Part shown: positions 49,007 to 58,597 of the stretch, piece after piece
How positions within the stretch are numbered: position 1 is the first letter of the stretch
How the letters are laid out: each line of letters begins with the position of its first letter
NCBI RefSeq assembly: GCF_011764445.1
Contig: NZ_BLPG01000001.1
Coordinates: forward strand, 6,279,001-6,343,000
Length of the DNA: 64,000 nucleotides
Source of the DNA: Phytohabitans rumicis
GTDB lineage: Bacteria > Actinomycetota > Actinomycetes > Mycobacteriales > Micromonosporaceae
Direction: 5' to 3'
Program-made: the position numbers and the translations under genes
Notes under the pieces: generated by a model
Database searches by the model: none
Seen by the model: the letters and a program-made list of their open reading frames with translations, nothing else
Told to the model about the DNA's origin: nothing

Positions 49007-49067
49007 ACGGCCCGTCCCCCGGACGAGGGACGCCCGGTGGCTCGGCGTGTCGCGCGGGGCGGACAAC

Positions 49068-49108
49068 GAAAAAAGAGGGCTCCCCCGGTCTACGGGGGAG
49101 CCCTCTTT
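49068..49108 (-). terminator. Rho-independent terminator of the qcr operon
   Basis: A perfect 16-bp stem with arms AAAGAGGGCTCCCCCG and CGGGGGAGCCCTCTTT (49072-49108), followed on the minus strand by a T-rich run (TTTTTTTCG). It lies 10 bases after the qcrB stop. Confidence 0.9.
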
Positions 49109-49118
49109 GACGGCGGTA

Positions 49119-50747
49119 CTAGTGGGTGACCTCTTCCGACTTGCGCTCGGCGGGGGCGGCCTCCACGGGCGGGTGCCCGGGGGAGACCGGGGCCTCGGCG
49201 GGTTTTTCGATCGGGAAGAAGAAGCCCTTGATGGCGGGGCCCAGGGCGCCGAGTCGGTTCATCTTCTTCGGTACGACCCAGCCGGCGTACTCCAGTTCGC
49301 CGTGGCCGTGCTTGTCGACCGGGGCGAGCGGTTGGTGTACCTCGATGAACTTTCCGTCCGGCAGGCGGCGGATGATGCCTGTTTCCACGCCGTGTACGAG
49401 GACTTCCCGGTCGTGTTGCTGTAGGCCGAGGCAGATCCGGTAGGTGACGTAGTAGGCGAGTGGCGGCAGGATCAGGATGCCGATCCGGCCGGCCCAGGTC
49501 ATCGCGTTCAGGCTGATGTGGAACTTGTCGGCGAGGATGTCGTTGCCGCCGGAGAGCGTCAGGACGAGCCAGAACATGATCGCCATGGCGCCGAGCGAGG
49601 TGCGGGCCGGTACGTCACGCGGGCGCTGCAGCAGGTGGTGCGCCTTGTGATCCTTGGTCAGCCGGGCCTCGATGAACGGGTACGCCAGTGGCAGCATCGT
49701 CAGGATGCCCGGCAGCACGACCGTCGGCCAGAAGATCGGTGGGATGGTGTAGCCGTCGCCCCAGCCGAAGAGGTCGAACCGTATCTCCCAGGCGGGGAAG
49801 AGTCGGGTCGAGCCGTCGAGGAACATGACGTACCAGTCGGGTTGGCTGCCCGCGGAGACCGTGTATGCCTCGTACGGGCCGAACAGCCAGATTGGGTTGA
49901 TCTGGAACAGACCGCCCATCAGCGCGATGACGCCGAAGACGATCATGAAGAAGCCGCCCTGCTTGATGGTGTACCGCGGCACGAACCGCTCGCCGACCAC
50001 GTTGTGCTCGGTGCGGCCGGGGCCGGGCCACTGGGTGTGCTTCTGCTTGAAGACCAGGCCCAGGTGGACGGTGATCAGGGCGAGCAGCGCACCCGGGATG
50101 AGCAGCACGTGCGTGATGTAGAACCGGCCCATGATGACGTGCCCGGGGAACTCGCCGTCGAAGAGCGCCGTGGTCACCCAGGAGCCGATGACGGGGATCG
50201 ACAGCATGATGGCCGAGGCGATCCGCAGGCCGGTGCCGGACAGCGCGTCGTCGGGCAGCGAGTACCCGGTGAAGCCGGCCAGGAAGCCCACCCAGAAGAG
50301 CAGCGAGCCGATGATCCAGTTCGTCTCACGCGGCTTGCGGAACGCGCCGGTGAAGAAGATCCGGAACATGTGCACCACGATCGCGGCCATGAACGTCAGT
50401 GCGGCCCAGTGGTGCATCTGCCGCATGATCAGGCCGCCGCGCACGTCGAACGACAGGTCCAGGCTCGACGCGTACGCCTGGGACATGTGCACGCCGCGCA
50501 GCGGGGCGTAGCTGCCGTCGTACGTCGTCGTGGACAGCGACGGGTCGTAGAACAGCGTCAGGAACGTGCCGGTCAGCAGCAGCACGATGAACGAGAACAG
50601 CGCGATCTCGCCGAGCAGGAACGACCAGTGGTCCGGGAAAACCTTGTTCAGGATGCCGCGCAGCGGGGTGGCCGCCTGGAACCGGTCGTCCAGACCACCG
50701 GCCGCCTTCGCGGGAATCGCGCTGACGTCGACCTTTCGGCGCTTCAT
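49119..50747 (-). CDS. qcrB: Cytochrome bc1 complex cytochrome b subunit QcrB
   Basis: 542 residues, with the eight-helix cytochrome b core plus the long actinobacterial C-terminal extension. Heme-ligand histidines are in [21 protein letters not shown] and [19 protein letters not shown]; the quinol-site PDW-type residues are in the [12 protein letters not shown] segment. It oxidises menaquinol and passes electrons to QcrA and QcrC within the bc1-aa3 supercomplex. The start overlaps the qcrA stop. It is the last gene of ctaE-qcrC-qcrA-qcrB. Confidence 0.95.
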   Translation of the reverse strand: MKRRKVDVSAIPAKAAGGLDDRFQAATPLRGILNKVFPDHWSFLLGEIALFSFIVLLLTGTFLTLFYDPSLSTTTYDGSYAPLRGVHMSQAYASSLDLSFDVRGGLIMRQMHHWAALTFMAAIVVHMFRIFFTGAFRKPRETNWIIGSLLFWVGFLAGFTGYSLPDDALSGTGLRIASAIMLSIPVIGSWVTTALFDGEFPGHVIMGRFYITHVLLIPGALLALITVHLGLVFKQKHTQWPGPGRTEHNVVGERFVPRYTIKQGGFFMIVFGVIALMGGLFQINPIWLFGPYEAYTVSAGSQPDWYVMFLDGSTRLFPAWEIRFDLFGWGDGYTIPPIFWPTVVLPGILTMLPLAYPFIEARLTKDHKAHHLLQRPRDVPARTSLGAMAIMFWLVLTLSGGNDILADKFHISLNAMTWAGRIGILILPPLAYYVTYRICLGLQQHDREVLVHGVETGIIRRLPDGKFIEVHQPLAPVDKHGHGELEYAGWVVPKKMNRLGALGPAIKGFFFPIEKPAEAPVSPGHPPVEAAPAERKSEEVTH

Positions 50748-51828
50748 GGCCGCTCCCAGAATGCTGGCCCAACAGCAACCTTGTAGTCGGACGTTGCCAC
50801 AAAGAACCCTTCCTCGTCCACCGTGATGGGCAGCTGAGGCAGGCTACGGGTGGCGGGTCCGAAGATCGGCCGGGCGTTGTCGGTGATCAGGAACTGCGAC
50901 TGGTGGCACGGGCAGAGCAGCCGGTTGGTCTGCTGCTCGTACAGGCTGGCCGGGCAGCCGGCGTGGGTGCAGATCTTCGAGTACGCCACGAAGTTCTCCC
51001 ACTGCGAGCCCACGTTGACCGGCTTGGCGTCCGCGCGGGCCTTCTCCGCGTCGTCCGACCGCAGGTGGATCAGCAGGGTGGGGAGTCGGCGTGCTCGTTG
51101 GTGGCGCCCTCCGGGATGCCCGGGAAGACGGTCATCTGGCCGCCCACGCTGACGTCCTCGGGGCGGATCGGCGTGCCGTCCTCGCGGGCCAGCCGCACCG
51201 GCTTGCCGCCGTTGCCGGCCGGGTCCCAGCCGGTGCGGAAGAGGATCGCGTCCTTCGTCGGGCTCTTGATCAGGCCACCGATCAGCGGGGCCGCGGCGAC
51301 CGCGCCCACCGGGGCCAGCCCGAGGAGCGCCGCGAGGCCGAGCGTCTTGCGGCGCTTGATCCCCAGCTCGTCGAGGATGTACACCATGGTCTGGCCGGTG
51401 AGCTTGCGCTGCACCCGGTCGGACGGCCCGTCGTGCCGGTCCTGGATCGCCACCTCCTTGGGCAGCAGCCGCTTGCCCCAGGTCAGGATGCCGAAGCCGA
51501 TGCCCAGCAGCGCGATGCCCAGGGTGAGACCCAGCAGGGGCGTGTAGAGCTTGGTGTTGTTGGCGCCGAGCTCGTACTCCCAGGGCCACCAGATGTAGAC
51601 CACCAGGAACGCCGTCGCGGCCAGGCCGGTGAGCAGGAAGAACGCCATGACGACGCGGACCATCCGGCGCTCGGCCTTGGTCCCCTTCACGGGGAACGGG
51701 TCCTCGTAGTGGACGATCTCGACCCCGTCGCGGCGCGCGCCCTCGCGGACGATCTCGAACCGGCTCAGCCGGGGGTCGTCGATGTCGACCTCTTCCGGCT
51801 CGACGTGCGAGTGGGTGTCGGTGCTCAT
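50744..51828 (-). CDS. qcrA: Rieske iron-sulfur subunit QcrA (apparent frameshift)
   Basis: About 361 residues after correction. Three N-terminal membrane helices typical of actinobacterial Rieske proteins ([21 protein letters not shown] and others) lead to the Rieske cluster motifs CTHAGCP and CPCHQSQF near the C-terminus. The two halves are in different frames. One extra G in the + strand run 51080-51083 restores [15 protein letters not shown]. QcrA is needed for the respiratory supercomplex, so a true knockout is unlikely and a sequence error is favoured. Confidence 0.92.
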
Positions 51829-52666
51829 GACTTCCCCGCAATCCAGAGGGCAGCGAAAATCAGTGCGACGATGCCGACCAGGAAGATCGCGAGCCCCTCG
51901 GTCACCGGACCGAAGCGGCCCAGACCCCAACCACCCGGGTCCTTGTCCTGCTTCAGCGCCTCCTGGACGTACGCGATGATCTCCTTCTTCTGGTCCGGGG
52001 TGAGCTGGTTGTCGCCGAACACCGGCATGTTCTGCGGACCGGTCAGCATCGCGGCGTAGAGCTCGCGGTCGGTGGCCTCGCTCAGCGGCGGGGCGTACTT
52101 GCCCGACGAGAGGGCGCCGCCGCCGCCGGAGAAGGCGTGGCAGGACGAGCAGTTGACCCGGAAGAGGTTGCCGCCGCGGGCGATGGCCTCGTCGTCGCCC
52201 GCCGGCGAGCGCAGGTCACCGTCCGGCACCTGCGGGCCGCCACCCAACTCCTGGACGTACTGGGCGAGCTGGCGGGTCTGGTCGTCGTTGAACACGGCCG
52301 GCTTGCGGGGGCCTGCGCCTCCTGGCGGGCCATCGGCATGCGGCCGGTGCTGACCTGGAACTCGACGGCTGCCGCCCCGACACCGATCAGGCTGGGCCCG
52401 CGCCCCTCCACACCCTGCGCGTTGCGGCCGTGGCAGGAGATGCAGCTCTGGTCGAACAGCGCCTTGCCCTCTTGCGCGGCGGTGGACAGCGGCGGCGTGT
52501 CGTCGGCCGACAGGCCCGGAGCGAACACGGTGTACGCGCCGCCGGCCAGGGTCAGCGCGATCGTGAGCCGGACCACGGTGCCCAGGCGCCGGCGCGCCTT
52601 GCTGCGCGGCAGCGATGGCCTGCGGCGCAGCCGCGCGAGCAAGCCGCCGGGGGTGTCAGAAGTCAT
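51825..52666 (-). CDS. qcrC: Diheme cytochrome c subunit QcrC (apparent frameshift)
   Basis: About 280 residues after correction. N-terminal membrane anchor, two c-type heme sites CISCHG and CSSCHA, and a C-terminal membrane helix (GLAIFLVGIVALIFAALWIAG). It replaces soluble cytochrome c in actinobacteria, linking bc1 to aa3 oxidase. The frame breaks at the + strand run 52307-52311; one more G gives QAPRKPAVFNDDQTRQ. Starts overlap with its neighbours (ATGA with qcrA) support the corrected operon. Confidence 0.92.
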
Positions 52667-52718
52667 GCCAAGTCCTTCATGCCGGTAAGACGAGCTGAGC
52701 GAGCCAAACGTGACGCGA

Positions 52719-53318
52719 TTACTGGAGCAGGTAGATCATCGAGAAGAGGGCGATCCAGACGATGTCGACGAAGTGCCAGTAGTACGACACGACGATCGCC
52801 GAGGTCGCCTGCGCGGGCGTGAACCGACCCATGGTCGTACGGGCCATGAAGATCAAGAACGCGATGAGGCCGCCCGTGACGTGCAGGCCGTGGAAGCCCG
52901 TGGTCAGGTAGAACATCGACCCGTACCCGTCAGCGTTGATCTTGACGCCGTCGTGGACCAGGTTGCGGTACTCGTTGGCCTGCCCGAGCACGAAGATCAG
53001 GCCCATCACGAACGTGAGGGTGAACCAGCGGCGCAGCGAGTGCACGTCGCCCTTCTCCGCCGCGAAGACGCCGAACTGGCAGGTCACCGAGGAGGCGACC
53101 AGGATCAGCGTGAACGTCGTCGCGTATGGCAGGTTGAGAGCCTCGGTGTGATGCTCCCACTGCTCAGGGGCGGCGGCGCGGATGGAGAAGTACATCGCGA
53201 ACAGGGCCGCGAAGAACATCAGTTCGCTGGAGAGCCACACGATCGTCCCGACGCTGACCATGTTTGGCCGCGTCAGCGAGTGGATCCGGCTCTTGTCAAT
53301 GGCTGAGGCCGCAGTCAC
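52719..53318 (-). CDS. ctaE: Cytochrome c oxidase subunit III CtaE
   Basis: 199 residues, five membrane helices, with family sequences [25 protein letters not shown] and [20 protein letters not shown]. Subunit III of the aa3 oxidase. GTG start. It leads the ctaE-qcrCAB operon, 52 bases before qcrC. Confidence 0.95.
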   Translation of the reverse strand: MTAASAIDKSRIHSLTRPNMVSVGTIVWLSSELMFFAALFAMYFSIRAAAPEQWEHHTEALNLPYATTFTLILVASSVTCQFGVFAAEKGDVHSLRRWFTLTFVMGLIFVLGQANEYRNLVHDGVKINADGYGSMFYLTTGFHGLHVTGGLIAFLIFMARTTMGRFTPAQATSAIVVSYYWHFVDIVWIALFSMIYLLQ

Positions 53319-53425
53319 GCCGTCATTATCGCCACCTCGTAGTACGACGCTGCGTCGGGGTCCACTACGACGGGGTGTCGTGGCCCGATGGCGGTCCTGC
53401 CGGAGGGCTGGCATAGCCTCGGAGC

Positions 53426-54322
53426 GTGGTTCCCTTCACCGTGTCGGCCATCTTCACCGAGACCCGCCTGGACGGCTGGATCGCGGTGCTGCTGGTCGTT
53501 GCGGCCGCCCTCTACCTGTACGGCGTGCACCGGCTGCGGGCCCGCGGCGACCAGTGGCCGCTGTCCCGGACGCTGCTCTTCGTGGTCGCCGGGCTGGGCT
53601 CGATCGCGGTGGTGACGGTCAGCGGCCTGCACGCGTACGACACGACGCTGCTGTCGGTGCACATGGTGCAACACATGGTGTTGTCGATGGTGGCGCCGAT
53701 CTTCCTGGCGCTCGGTGCGCCGGTCACCCTGGCCCTGCGGGTGCTCCACGGCGCCCCGCGCCGCCGACTGCTGGCCGTGGTGCACAGCCGGGTCGCCAAG
53801 GTGCTGACGTTCCCGCTGGTGGCGTACGCCCTCTTCGTCGCCAACCCGTTCGCGCTCTACTTCACCGGCCTCTATCGCCTGACCCTGGAAAACGAGTTCG
53901 CGCATGAGGTGGTGCACGCGCACTTCATCCTCACCGGGTGCCTCTTCTTCTGGCCGCTGATCGGGCTGGACCCGCTGCCCGGCCGCTGGCCGTACCCGGG
54001 GCGGGCGCTGCTGATGGTGCTCTCCGTGCCGTTCCACACCGTGCTGGGGCTCACCATCATGCAGAGCACCACGCTGCTCGGCGGCGACTACTACCCGTCG
54101 CTGGGGCTGTCCTGGGCGGACCCGTGGACCGACCAGGAGATCGCCGGGGGCATCCTCTGGGCGGGCGGCGAGCTCGTCTCGATCACGATGCTCGGCGTTC
54201 TCGTGATGCAGTGGTTCAAGCAGTCGGAGCGGGAGGCTCGCCGCATCGACCGCGAGCTGGACCGCCAGGAGGCGGCGGAGGCGGCGCGGGCCGCGGCGGC
54301 CGGGGACGCCGCCGCCCGATGA
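53426..54322 (+). CDS. CtaG-like cytochrome c oxidase assembly protein
   Basis: 298 residues with seven or so membrane helices of the caa3_CtaG family. His/Asp-rich family segments: [41 protein letters not shown], and [10 protein letters not shown]. It probably helps deliver copper to the oxidase. It is divergent from ctaE, fitting that role. A charged helical tail ends the protein. Confidence 0.88.
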   Translation: MVPFTVSAIFTETRLDGWIAVLLVVAAALYLYGVHRLRARGDQWPLSRTLLFVVAGLGSIAVVTVSGLHAYDTTLLSVHMVQHMVLSMVAPIFLALGAPVTLALRVLHGAPRRRLLAVVHSRVAKVLTFPLVAYALFVANPFALYFTGLYRLTLENEFAHEVVHAHFILTGCLFFWPLIGLDPLPGRWPYPGRALLMVLSVPFHTVLGLTIMQSTTLLGGDYYPSLGLSWADPWTDQEIAGGILWAGGELVSITMLGVLVMQWFKQSEREARRIDRELDRQEAAEAARAAAAGDAAAR

Positions 54323-54362
54323 CGACGGTACGATCAGGCCGCAGCTACGAGGTGGGAGCGCA

Positions 54363-54758
54363 ATGACCGACCGTACTTACACCGTCCTGCTCTACAGCGA
54401 CGACTCGCAGGTCCGTGACCGGATGCGGCTCGCGATCGGCCCGCGGCCGGCGGCCGACCTCACGGTGGAGTTCGTCGAGGCCAGCGACTACGCGGGGTGC
54501 GTGCGGCTGGTCGACGAGTACGAGGTCGACCTGATGGTGCTCGACGGCGAGGCGACCCCCGGCGGCGGCATCGGCATCGCCCGCCAGATCAAGGACGACC
54601 GCGACGACGCGCCACCCACCTGTGTGGTGATCGCCCGAGCGGCCGACCGCTGGCTCGCGGCGTACGCACAGGTCGAAGCGACCCTGCTGCATCCGCTCGA
54701 CCCGGTCACCACCGGGCAGACCGTCGCCGGGCTGCTGCGTTCCCGCGCCGCGGCCTGA
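54363..54758 (+). CDS. Receiver-domain-like protein
   Basis: 131 residues with a CheY-like fold: [19 protein letters not shown], phosphoacceptor-like D in [12 protein letters not shown], but the conserved Lys near the end is not evident. No output domain. It stands 25 bases before trpD and may be co-transcribed. Its role is unknown. Confidence 0.75.
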   Translation: MTDRTYTVLLYSDDSQVRDRMRLAIGPRPAADLTVEFVEASDYAGCVRLVDEYEVDLMVLDGEATPGGGIGIARQIKDDRDDAPPTCVVIARAADRWLAAYAQVEATLLHPLDPVTTGQTVAGLLRSRAAA

Positions 54759-54783
54759 TTCCCCCACAGCTGGAGGGCTCCCC

Positions 54784-55830
54784 GTGGGAGAACGGACCTG
54801 GCCCAATCTGATCGCCGCGCTGCTGCGCGCCGAAGACCTGTCCACCGCGGACACCGCCTGGGCCATGGGCGAGATCATGACCGGCACCGCCACGCCGGCG
54901 CAGATCGCCGGCTTCGTCATGGCGCTGCGCGCCAAGGGCGAGACGCCGGGCGAGCTGTCCGGCCTGGTCGAGACCATGCTTGCCACCGCCGCGCGGGTCG
55001 AGCTTCCCGATGAGGTACGCGCCGACGCGGTCGACGTCGTGGGTACGGGTGGCGACCGTGCGCACACCGTCAACATCTCCACGATGACCGCGATGGTGGT
55101 CGCCGGCGCGGGCGTACGCGTGGTGAAGCACGGCAACCGGGCCGCCTCCTCCAAGTGCGGGGCGGCGGACCTGCTGGAGTTCCTGGGCATCCCGCTCGAC
55201 CTCGGTCCGGAGCAGGTGGCGCGCTGCGTCACCGAGGTGGGCATCGGCTTCTGCTTCGCCGCCCGCTACCACCCCGGCATGCGGCACACGGCGGTGCCGC
55301 GGCGCGAGCTGGGCGTGCCGACCGTGTTCAACTTCCTCGGCCCACTGACCAACCCGGCCCAGCCGCGCGCGGGCGCGGTCGGGTGCTTCGACACCCGGAT
55401 GGCGCCCGTGATGGCGGCGGTGTTCGCCGCGCGGGGCGACTCGGTGCTGGTGATGCGCGGCGAGGACGGGCTCGACGAGTTCAGCACGGCGGCGCCGACC
55501 CGGGTGTGGGCGGTGCACGGCGGCGCGGTCACCGAGATGCTGCTCGACGCGGCCGACCTGGGCATCGCCCGGTCCGCCCCGGGCGACCTGCGCGGCGGCG
55601 ACGCGGCGTTCAACGCCGACGTGACGCGGCGGCTCCTGGCCGGCGAGCCCGGCCCGGTCCGCGACGCCGTCCTGGTCAACGCCGCGGCCGCGCTGACCGC
55701 CCACGCCGGCCTGACCGGCGATCCGCTGGAGGCGATGCGCGCGGGTTTGGCGCGGGCCGCCACGGCCATCGACTCCGGCTCCGCCGCGAAGACCCTCGAC
55801 CGCTGGATCGCGGTAGCCACCTCTTCGTGA
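54784..55830 (+). CDS. trpD: Anthranilate phosphoribosyltransferase TrpD
   Basis: 348 residues. It converts anthranilate and PRPP to phosphoribosyl-anthranilate in tryptophan synthesis. The PRPP motif is [19 protein letters not shown], followed by [20 protein letters not shown] and the anthranilate-binding RYHPGMRH. Standalone gene, GTG start. In mycobacteria too it lies next to ctaE. Confidence 0.96.
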   Translation: MGERTWPNLIAALLRAEDLSTADTAWAMGEIMTGTATPAQIAGFVMALRAKGETPGELSGLVETMLATAARVELPDEVRADAVDVVGTGGDRAHTVNISTMTAMVVAGAGVRVVKHGNRAASSKCGAADLLEFLGIPLDLGPEQVARCVTEVGIGFCFAARYHPGMRHTAVPRRELGVPTVFNFLGPLTNPAQPRAGAVGCFDTRMAPVMAAVFAARGDSVLVMRGEDGLDEFSTAAPTRVWAVHGGAVTEMLLDAADLGIARSAPGDLRGGDAAFNADVTRRLLAGEPGPVRDAVLVNAAAALTAHAGLTGDPLEAMRAGLARAATAIDSGSAAKTLDRWIAVATSS

Positions 55831-55880
55831 TCAAGGCGTCCCTCAAGTCGTTCCAACGACTTCAGGGACGCCTTGATCAC
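55827..55880. terminator. 26-bp bidirectional terminator palindrome
   Basis: Arms start GTGATCAAGGCGTCCCT (55827) and end AGGGACGCCTTGATCAC (55880), two-base loop, one mismatch in 26. It contains the stop codons of trpD and of the convergent hydrolase. Confidence 0.85.
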
Positions 55881-56725
55881 GGGAGGGTGCGGGCGAACGT
55901 GGCTACCTGCGCGGCGATGGTCGCGGAGGCGCGGACCCAGGTGAAGTGGTCGGCGCCGGGGAGCGTGACGCGGTGGCGCTCCACTTCGGCGCGCTCCAGC
56001 TTCGCGCAGAGGTCGTCGAGGGTCTCGTGCGGCGTGTACTGGTCGTGGTCGATGCTGATGGCCAGCACCGGCGTGCGGACCTGGCGTACGGCCGCCTCGG
56101 CGTCGACGCCCTCGACGACCGGAAAGCGCCCGGTGCGCGCCGTGTACGCCCAGTCGCGCATCACGCCGCGCGCCTGCCGGCCGCCGAAGCCCCAGCCCGG
56201 CCACACCCGCAGCAGCGCGGACACGCCCGCGATCGCCTGGATGTACGGCCCGACGACCAGCCGCCGGAGCAGGTCCGGATAGAGCCGCCAGTACGGCAAC
56301 CCGACCGCGACGAGGGCGAGGCCGTCCACATCGGACTCCCCGTCGAGGGCCAGATGCAGCAGCGTGGCCTGCCCGCCGAGCGAGTGGCCGAGCAGGATCC
56401 GGCGCCGCCCGTCCAGCCGCGGCTTGAGCGCCTCCTGCACCGCACCGACGTCGGCGATGAGCTCGGCATAGCCGTACCCGGAGGAGCGGCTGGGCGGCGG
56501 CGTGCTCGCGCCCGTGCCGCGCAGGTCGGCCACGACGACGGCCAGGCCGGCCTCGCGCAGCGCGGCGGCGAACGGCCGGTAGTAGCGCGCCCGGACGCCC
56601 ATCGCCGGCCAGACGACCACGACGGGCGCGTCGGTCACACCGTCGGGCTCGGGATAGATCTGCATGCCGATGCGGTCGGTGCCGCGGTCGACGTACTCCT
56701 GGACGAAGTCCTCAGTCGGCATCAT
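55877..56725 (-). CDS. Alpha/beta hydrolase
   Basis: 282 residues. Nucleophile elbow GHSLGGQ near residue 114, Asp in ISIDHDQYTP and His in PGADHFTWV complete the triad. VVWPAMGVRARYY forms the oxyanion region. Substrate unknown. It overlaps the AsnC-like gene start-to-end by 14 bases. Confidence 0.88.
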   Translation of the reverse strand: MMPTEDFVQEYVDRGTDRIGMQIYPEPDGVTDAPVVVVWPAMGVRARYYRPFAAALREAGLAVVVADLRGTGASTPPPSRSSGYGYAELIADVGAVQEALKPRLDGRRRILLGHSLGGQATLLHLALDGESDVDGLALVAVGLPYWRLYPDLLRRLVVGPYIQAIAGVSALLRVWPGWGFGGRQARGVMRDWAYTARTGRFPVVEGVDAEAAVRQVRTPVLAISIDHDQYTPHETLDDLCAKLERAEVERHRVTLPGADHFTWVRASATIAAQVATFARTLP

Positions 56726-56999
56726 CTAGGCCGATCGCGAACGCGCCCTCCAGGTCGTGCTGCGAGTACGCGCGGAACGCGATATGGGACTCGGTGTTGA
56801 TCACGCCGGGTGTCTTGGAGATTGAGCCGGCGATGACCTCGGCGATCTGCTCGTACTCGCGTACGCGCACGATCGCGATCAGGTCGACATGGCCGGCGAC
56901 CGAGTAGACCTCGCTGACACCGGGCAGAGCGGCCAGGGTCTCGGCCACCTCGGGAATGGAGTCGGTGGCGCAGTCGATCAATACGATCGCGGTGATCAC
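56712..56999 (-). CDS. Lrp/AsnC ligand-binding (RAM) domain protein
   Basis: 95 residues comprising only the RAM sensor domain: TAIVLIDCATDSIPEVAETL, LPGVSEVYSVAGHVDLIAIV, ISKTPGVINTESHIAF. No HTH, so it may modulate partner regulators or bind amino acids itself. GTG start with AAGGTGGG upstream. Confidence 0.85.
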   Translation of the reverse strand: MITAIVLIDCATDSIPEVAETLAALPGVSEVYSVAGHVDLIAIVRVREYEQIAEVIAGSISKTPGVINTESHIAFRAYSQHDLEGAFAIGLDDAD

Positions 57000-57112
57000 G
57001 CGTCCCACCTTAGCGGCCCGCGCTCGCCTCAAAAGGGCAGCCCTCTTGGGCGTGAATTCTGAGAAGGGGTCCCGTATACCTGCCGTGGCGGGCATACGGC
57101 TGCCCTTTGGGG

Positions 57113-58069
57113 CTAGGGCGCGTCCCCAGCAGCCGGCACCGTCAGGTCGCGGCCGGCGCGGATGGCGTCGACCAGGTGCTCGTCGGGGCTGACGTACCCG
57201 CCGGGCCACACGACCGAGCGGGTGAGCGTGCCCGCCACCGAGGCTCCCGCGCCGACCACCGAGCGCTCCACCGTGCCGGTCACGGTCGCGCCCGGCGCCA
57301 CCAACTCCCCGGTGCCGGCGGCGTGCAGGTTCGCCGCCAGGTACGTGCGGGCCGTGCCGGTGTCGAGGTACGTCCCGACGTACGGCACCACGCGCAGGGC
57401 GCCCTGGGCCTCGGCGGGTCGCCACACCGCCTTGACCAGTTCGGCCGGCTCGGGCGGGAGGTCGCGGACGTACCGCCAGGGGAGCAGGGACAGGCCGGCG
57501 AAGCGGTGGCCGAAGAAGCCGTACGTCTCCTCGGGCGCGGGCTGGCCGAAGAGGCGTACCGTCTCGCCGTCCCAGCCGTCGATCAGGGCGGCGGCGTCGG
57601 CTCCGATCCCGGCGAGGTACGCGTCGGCGTTGGCCACCAGCACGCCCCGCCCGCCGATCCAGTCGCGGAGGTTGCCGACGCCTCCCGCCGTACCCAATGG
57701 GTGTGTCTCGGCCGAGATGTGCGCGCGGGCGCCGACGTGCGCGACCACCTGTTCGCCCAGGTAGCTGGCGTTGACCGCGACCGTCCCCGGATCGGCGAAG
57801 CCGAGCCGGGCGACGCGCGCCAGGGCGTGGTCGAGCAGCGGCACGTTGCCGACCGGGCACAGCGACTTGGGGAGGTGCTCGGTGAGCGGGCGCAGCCGCC
57901 GCCCCTCGCCTGCCGCGAGCACGATGGCGCAGAGATCCAGCTGTGCCGATCGGTGAGCGGTCGTAGCGGCGCCAGTAGGCGGCGCCTTCCTCTCGGCGGC
58001 GGTGTCCGGGGGTGGCTCAGGCGCGTGGCGCCGAGAGGAAGACGCCGCCGCGCCGCCACGCCCGCTCAC
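57113..58069 (-). CDS. NDP-sugar nucleotidyltransferase (mannose-1-P guanylyltransferase-like)
   Basis: 318 residues at most. Signature IVLAAGEGRRLRPLTEHLPK, product-site TAGGVGNLRDWIG and VANADAY, and a C-terminal left-handed beta-helix (GATVTGTVERSVVGAGASV). It would activate a sugar-1-phosphate. The first 35 codons lie on an inverted repeat and look non-homologous, so the true start is probably internal and unclear. It overlaps the Nudix gene by four bases. Confidence 0.83.
   Translation of the reverse strand: MSGRGGAAASSSRRHAPEPPPDTAAERKAPPTGAATTAHRSAQLDLCAIVLAAGEGRRLRPLTEHLPKSLCPVGNVPLLDHALARVARLGFADPGTVAVNASYLGEQVVAHVGARAHISAETHPLGTAGGVGNLRDWIGGRGVLVANADAYLAGIGADAAALIDGWDGETVRLFGQPAPEETYGFFGHRFAGLSLLPWRYVRDLPPEPAELVKAVWRPAEAQGALRVVPYVGTYLDTGTARTYLAANLHAAGTGELVAPGATVTGTVERSVVGAGASVAGTLTRSVVWPGGYVSPDEHLVDAIRAGRDLTVPAAGDAP
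57978..58049. repeat. 20-bp inverted repeat between Nudix and nucleotidyltransferase genes
   Basis: Arms GGCGGCGCCTTCCTCTCGGC and GCCGAGAGGAAGACGCCGCC, 32-base loop, one mismatch. A 13-base part recurs inside the cyclase gene at 18885-18897. It probably inserted at the gene boundary and obscures the start of the nucleotidyltransferase. Confidence 0.75.
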
Positions 58070-58575
58070 TGAAACTCGGGCTGGTCGGCGAGCGGGCCGA
58101 TGCCGTAGTACGCGAGCAGGCGCGCGGTGGCCCGGGTGAGCGGCGGCAGGTCGTCGAGCGGGTACCAGGCGGCCTCGTAGACCTCCGCGCCGTCTACGGT
58201 CAGCGTCGTGGTCGAGGCGGGCACGGACGCCTCGAAGACGACGTCGACCCAGCCCTTGGCGTGTACGACGGCGTTGGGCACCGCCGGCCGCAGCTCCTCG
58301 GGGTCGAGCTGGATGCCGGACTCCTCGCCCAGCTCGCGGGCGGCGCCGACGACGGGTGCCTCGCGCCGCTGCAGCAGGCCGGCGGGCAGGCTCCAGCTGC
58401 GGCCGGGCGGCTGGCGCAGCAGGAGCAGGCGCCCGGGATCGCTCGCCTCGGAGTCGCGCACCAGGGTGACGGCGCCGACGATGTACTTCGGCACGATCAT
58501 CCGGACGATCCGCCGGCGCACGCTGTGCGGCAGCCGGTAGAAGATCTCGTACAGGGTGGCGCGCAACGGCTTCAC
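58066..58575 (-). CDS. Nudix hydrolase
   Basis: 169 residues with a complete Nudix box, GLLQRREAPVVGAARELGEE followed by SGI. It hydrolyses a nucleoside diphosphate linked to another group; substrate unknown. Coupled to the nucleotidyltransferase gene after it. Confidence 0.9.
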   Translation of the reverse strand: MKPLRATLYEIFYRLPHSVRRRIVRMIVPKYIVGAVTLVRDSEASDPGRLLLLRQPPGRSWSLPAGLLQRREAPVVGAARELGEESGIQLDPEELRPAVPNAVVHAKGWVDVVFEASVPASTTTLTVDGAEVYEAAWYPLDDLPPLTRATARLLAYYGIGPLADQPEFQ

Positions 58576-58597
58576 GGCGTCAAGGCTAGAGGGGTGG

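Noticed and set aside
48875-49066. 63-codon frame across attR
   Set aside because: It only bridges the phage-host junction, has no start context and no homology-like features. The relevant frame is the extended repressor in the circular form.
51070-52666. Truncated, non-functional QcrA and QcrC
   Set aside because: Both breaks are at G-runs and one base restores full conserved proteins, and the operon overlaps remain intact. The surrounding pattern of errors makes pseudogenes unlikely.
57113-58069. ATG at 58069 as the certain start of the nucleotidyltransferase
   Set aside because: The first 35 codons come from an inverted repeat and do not resemble the family, so the start is left open.
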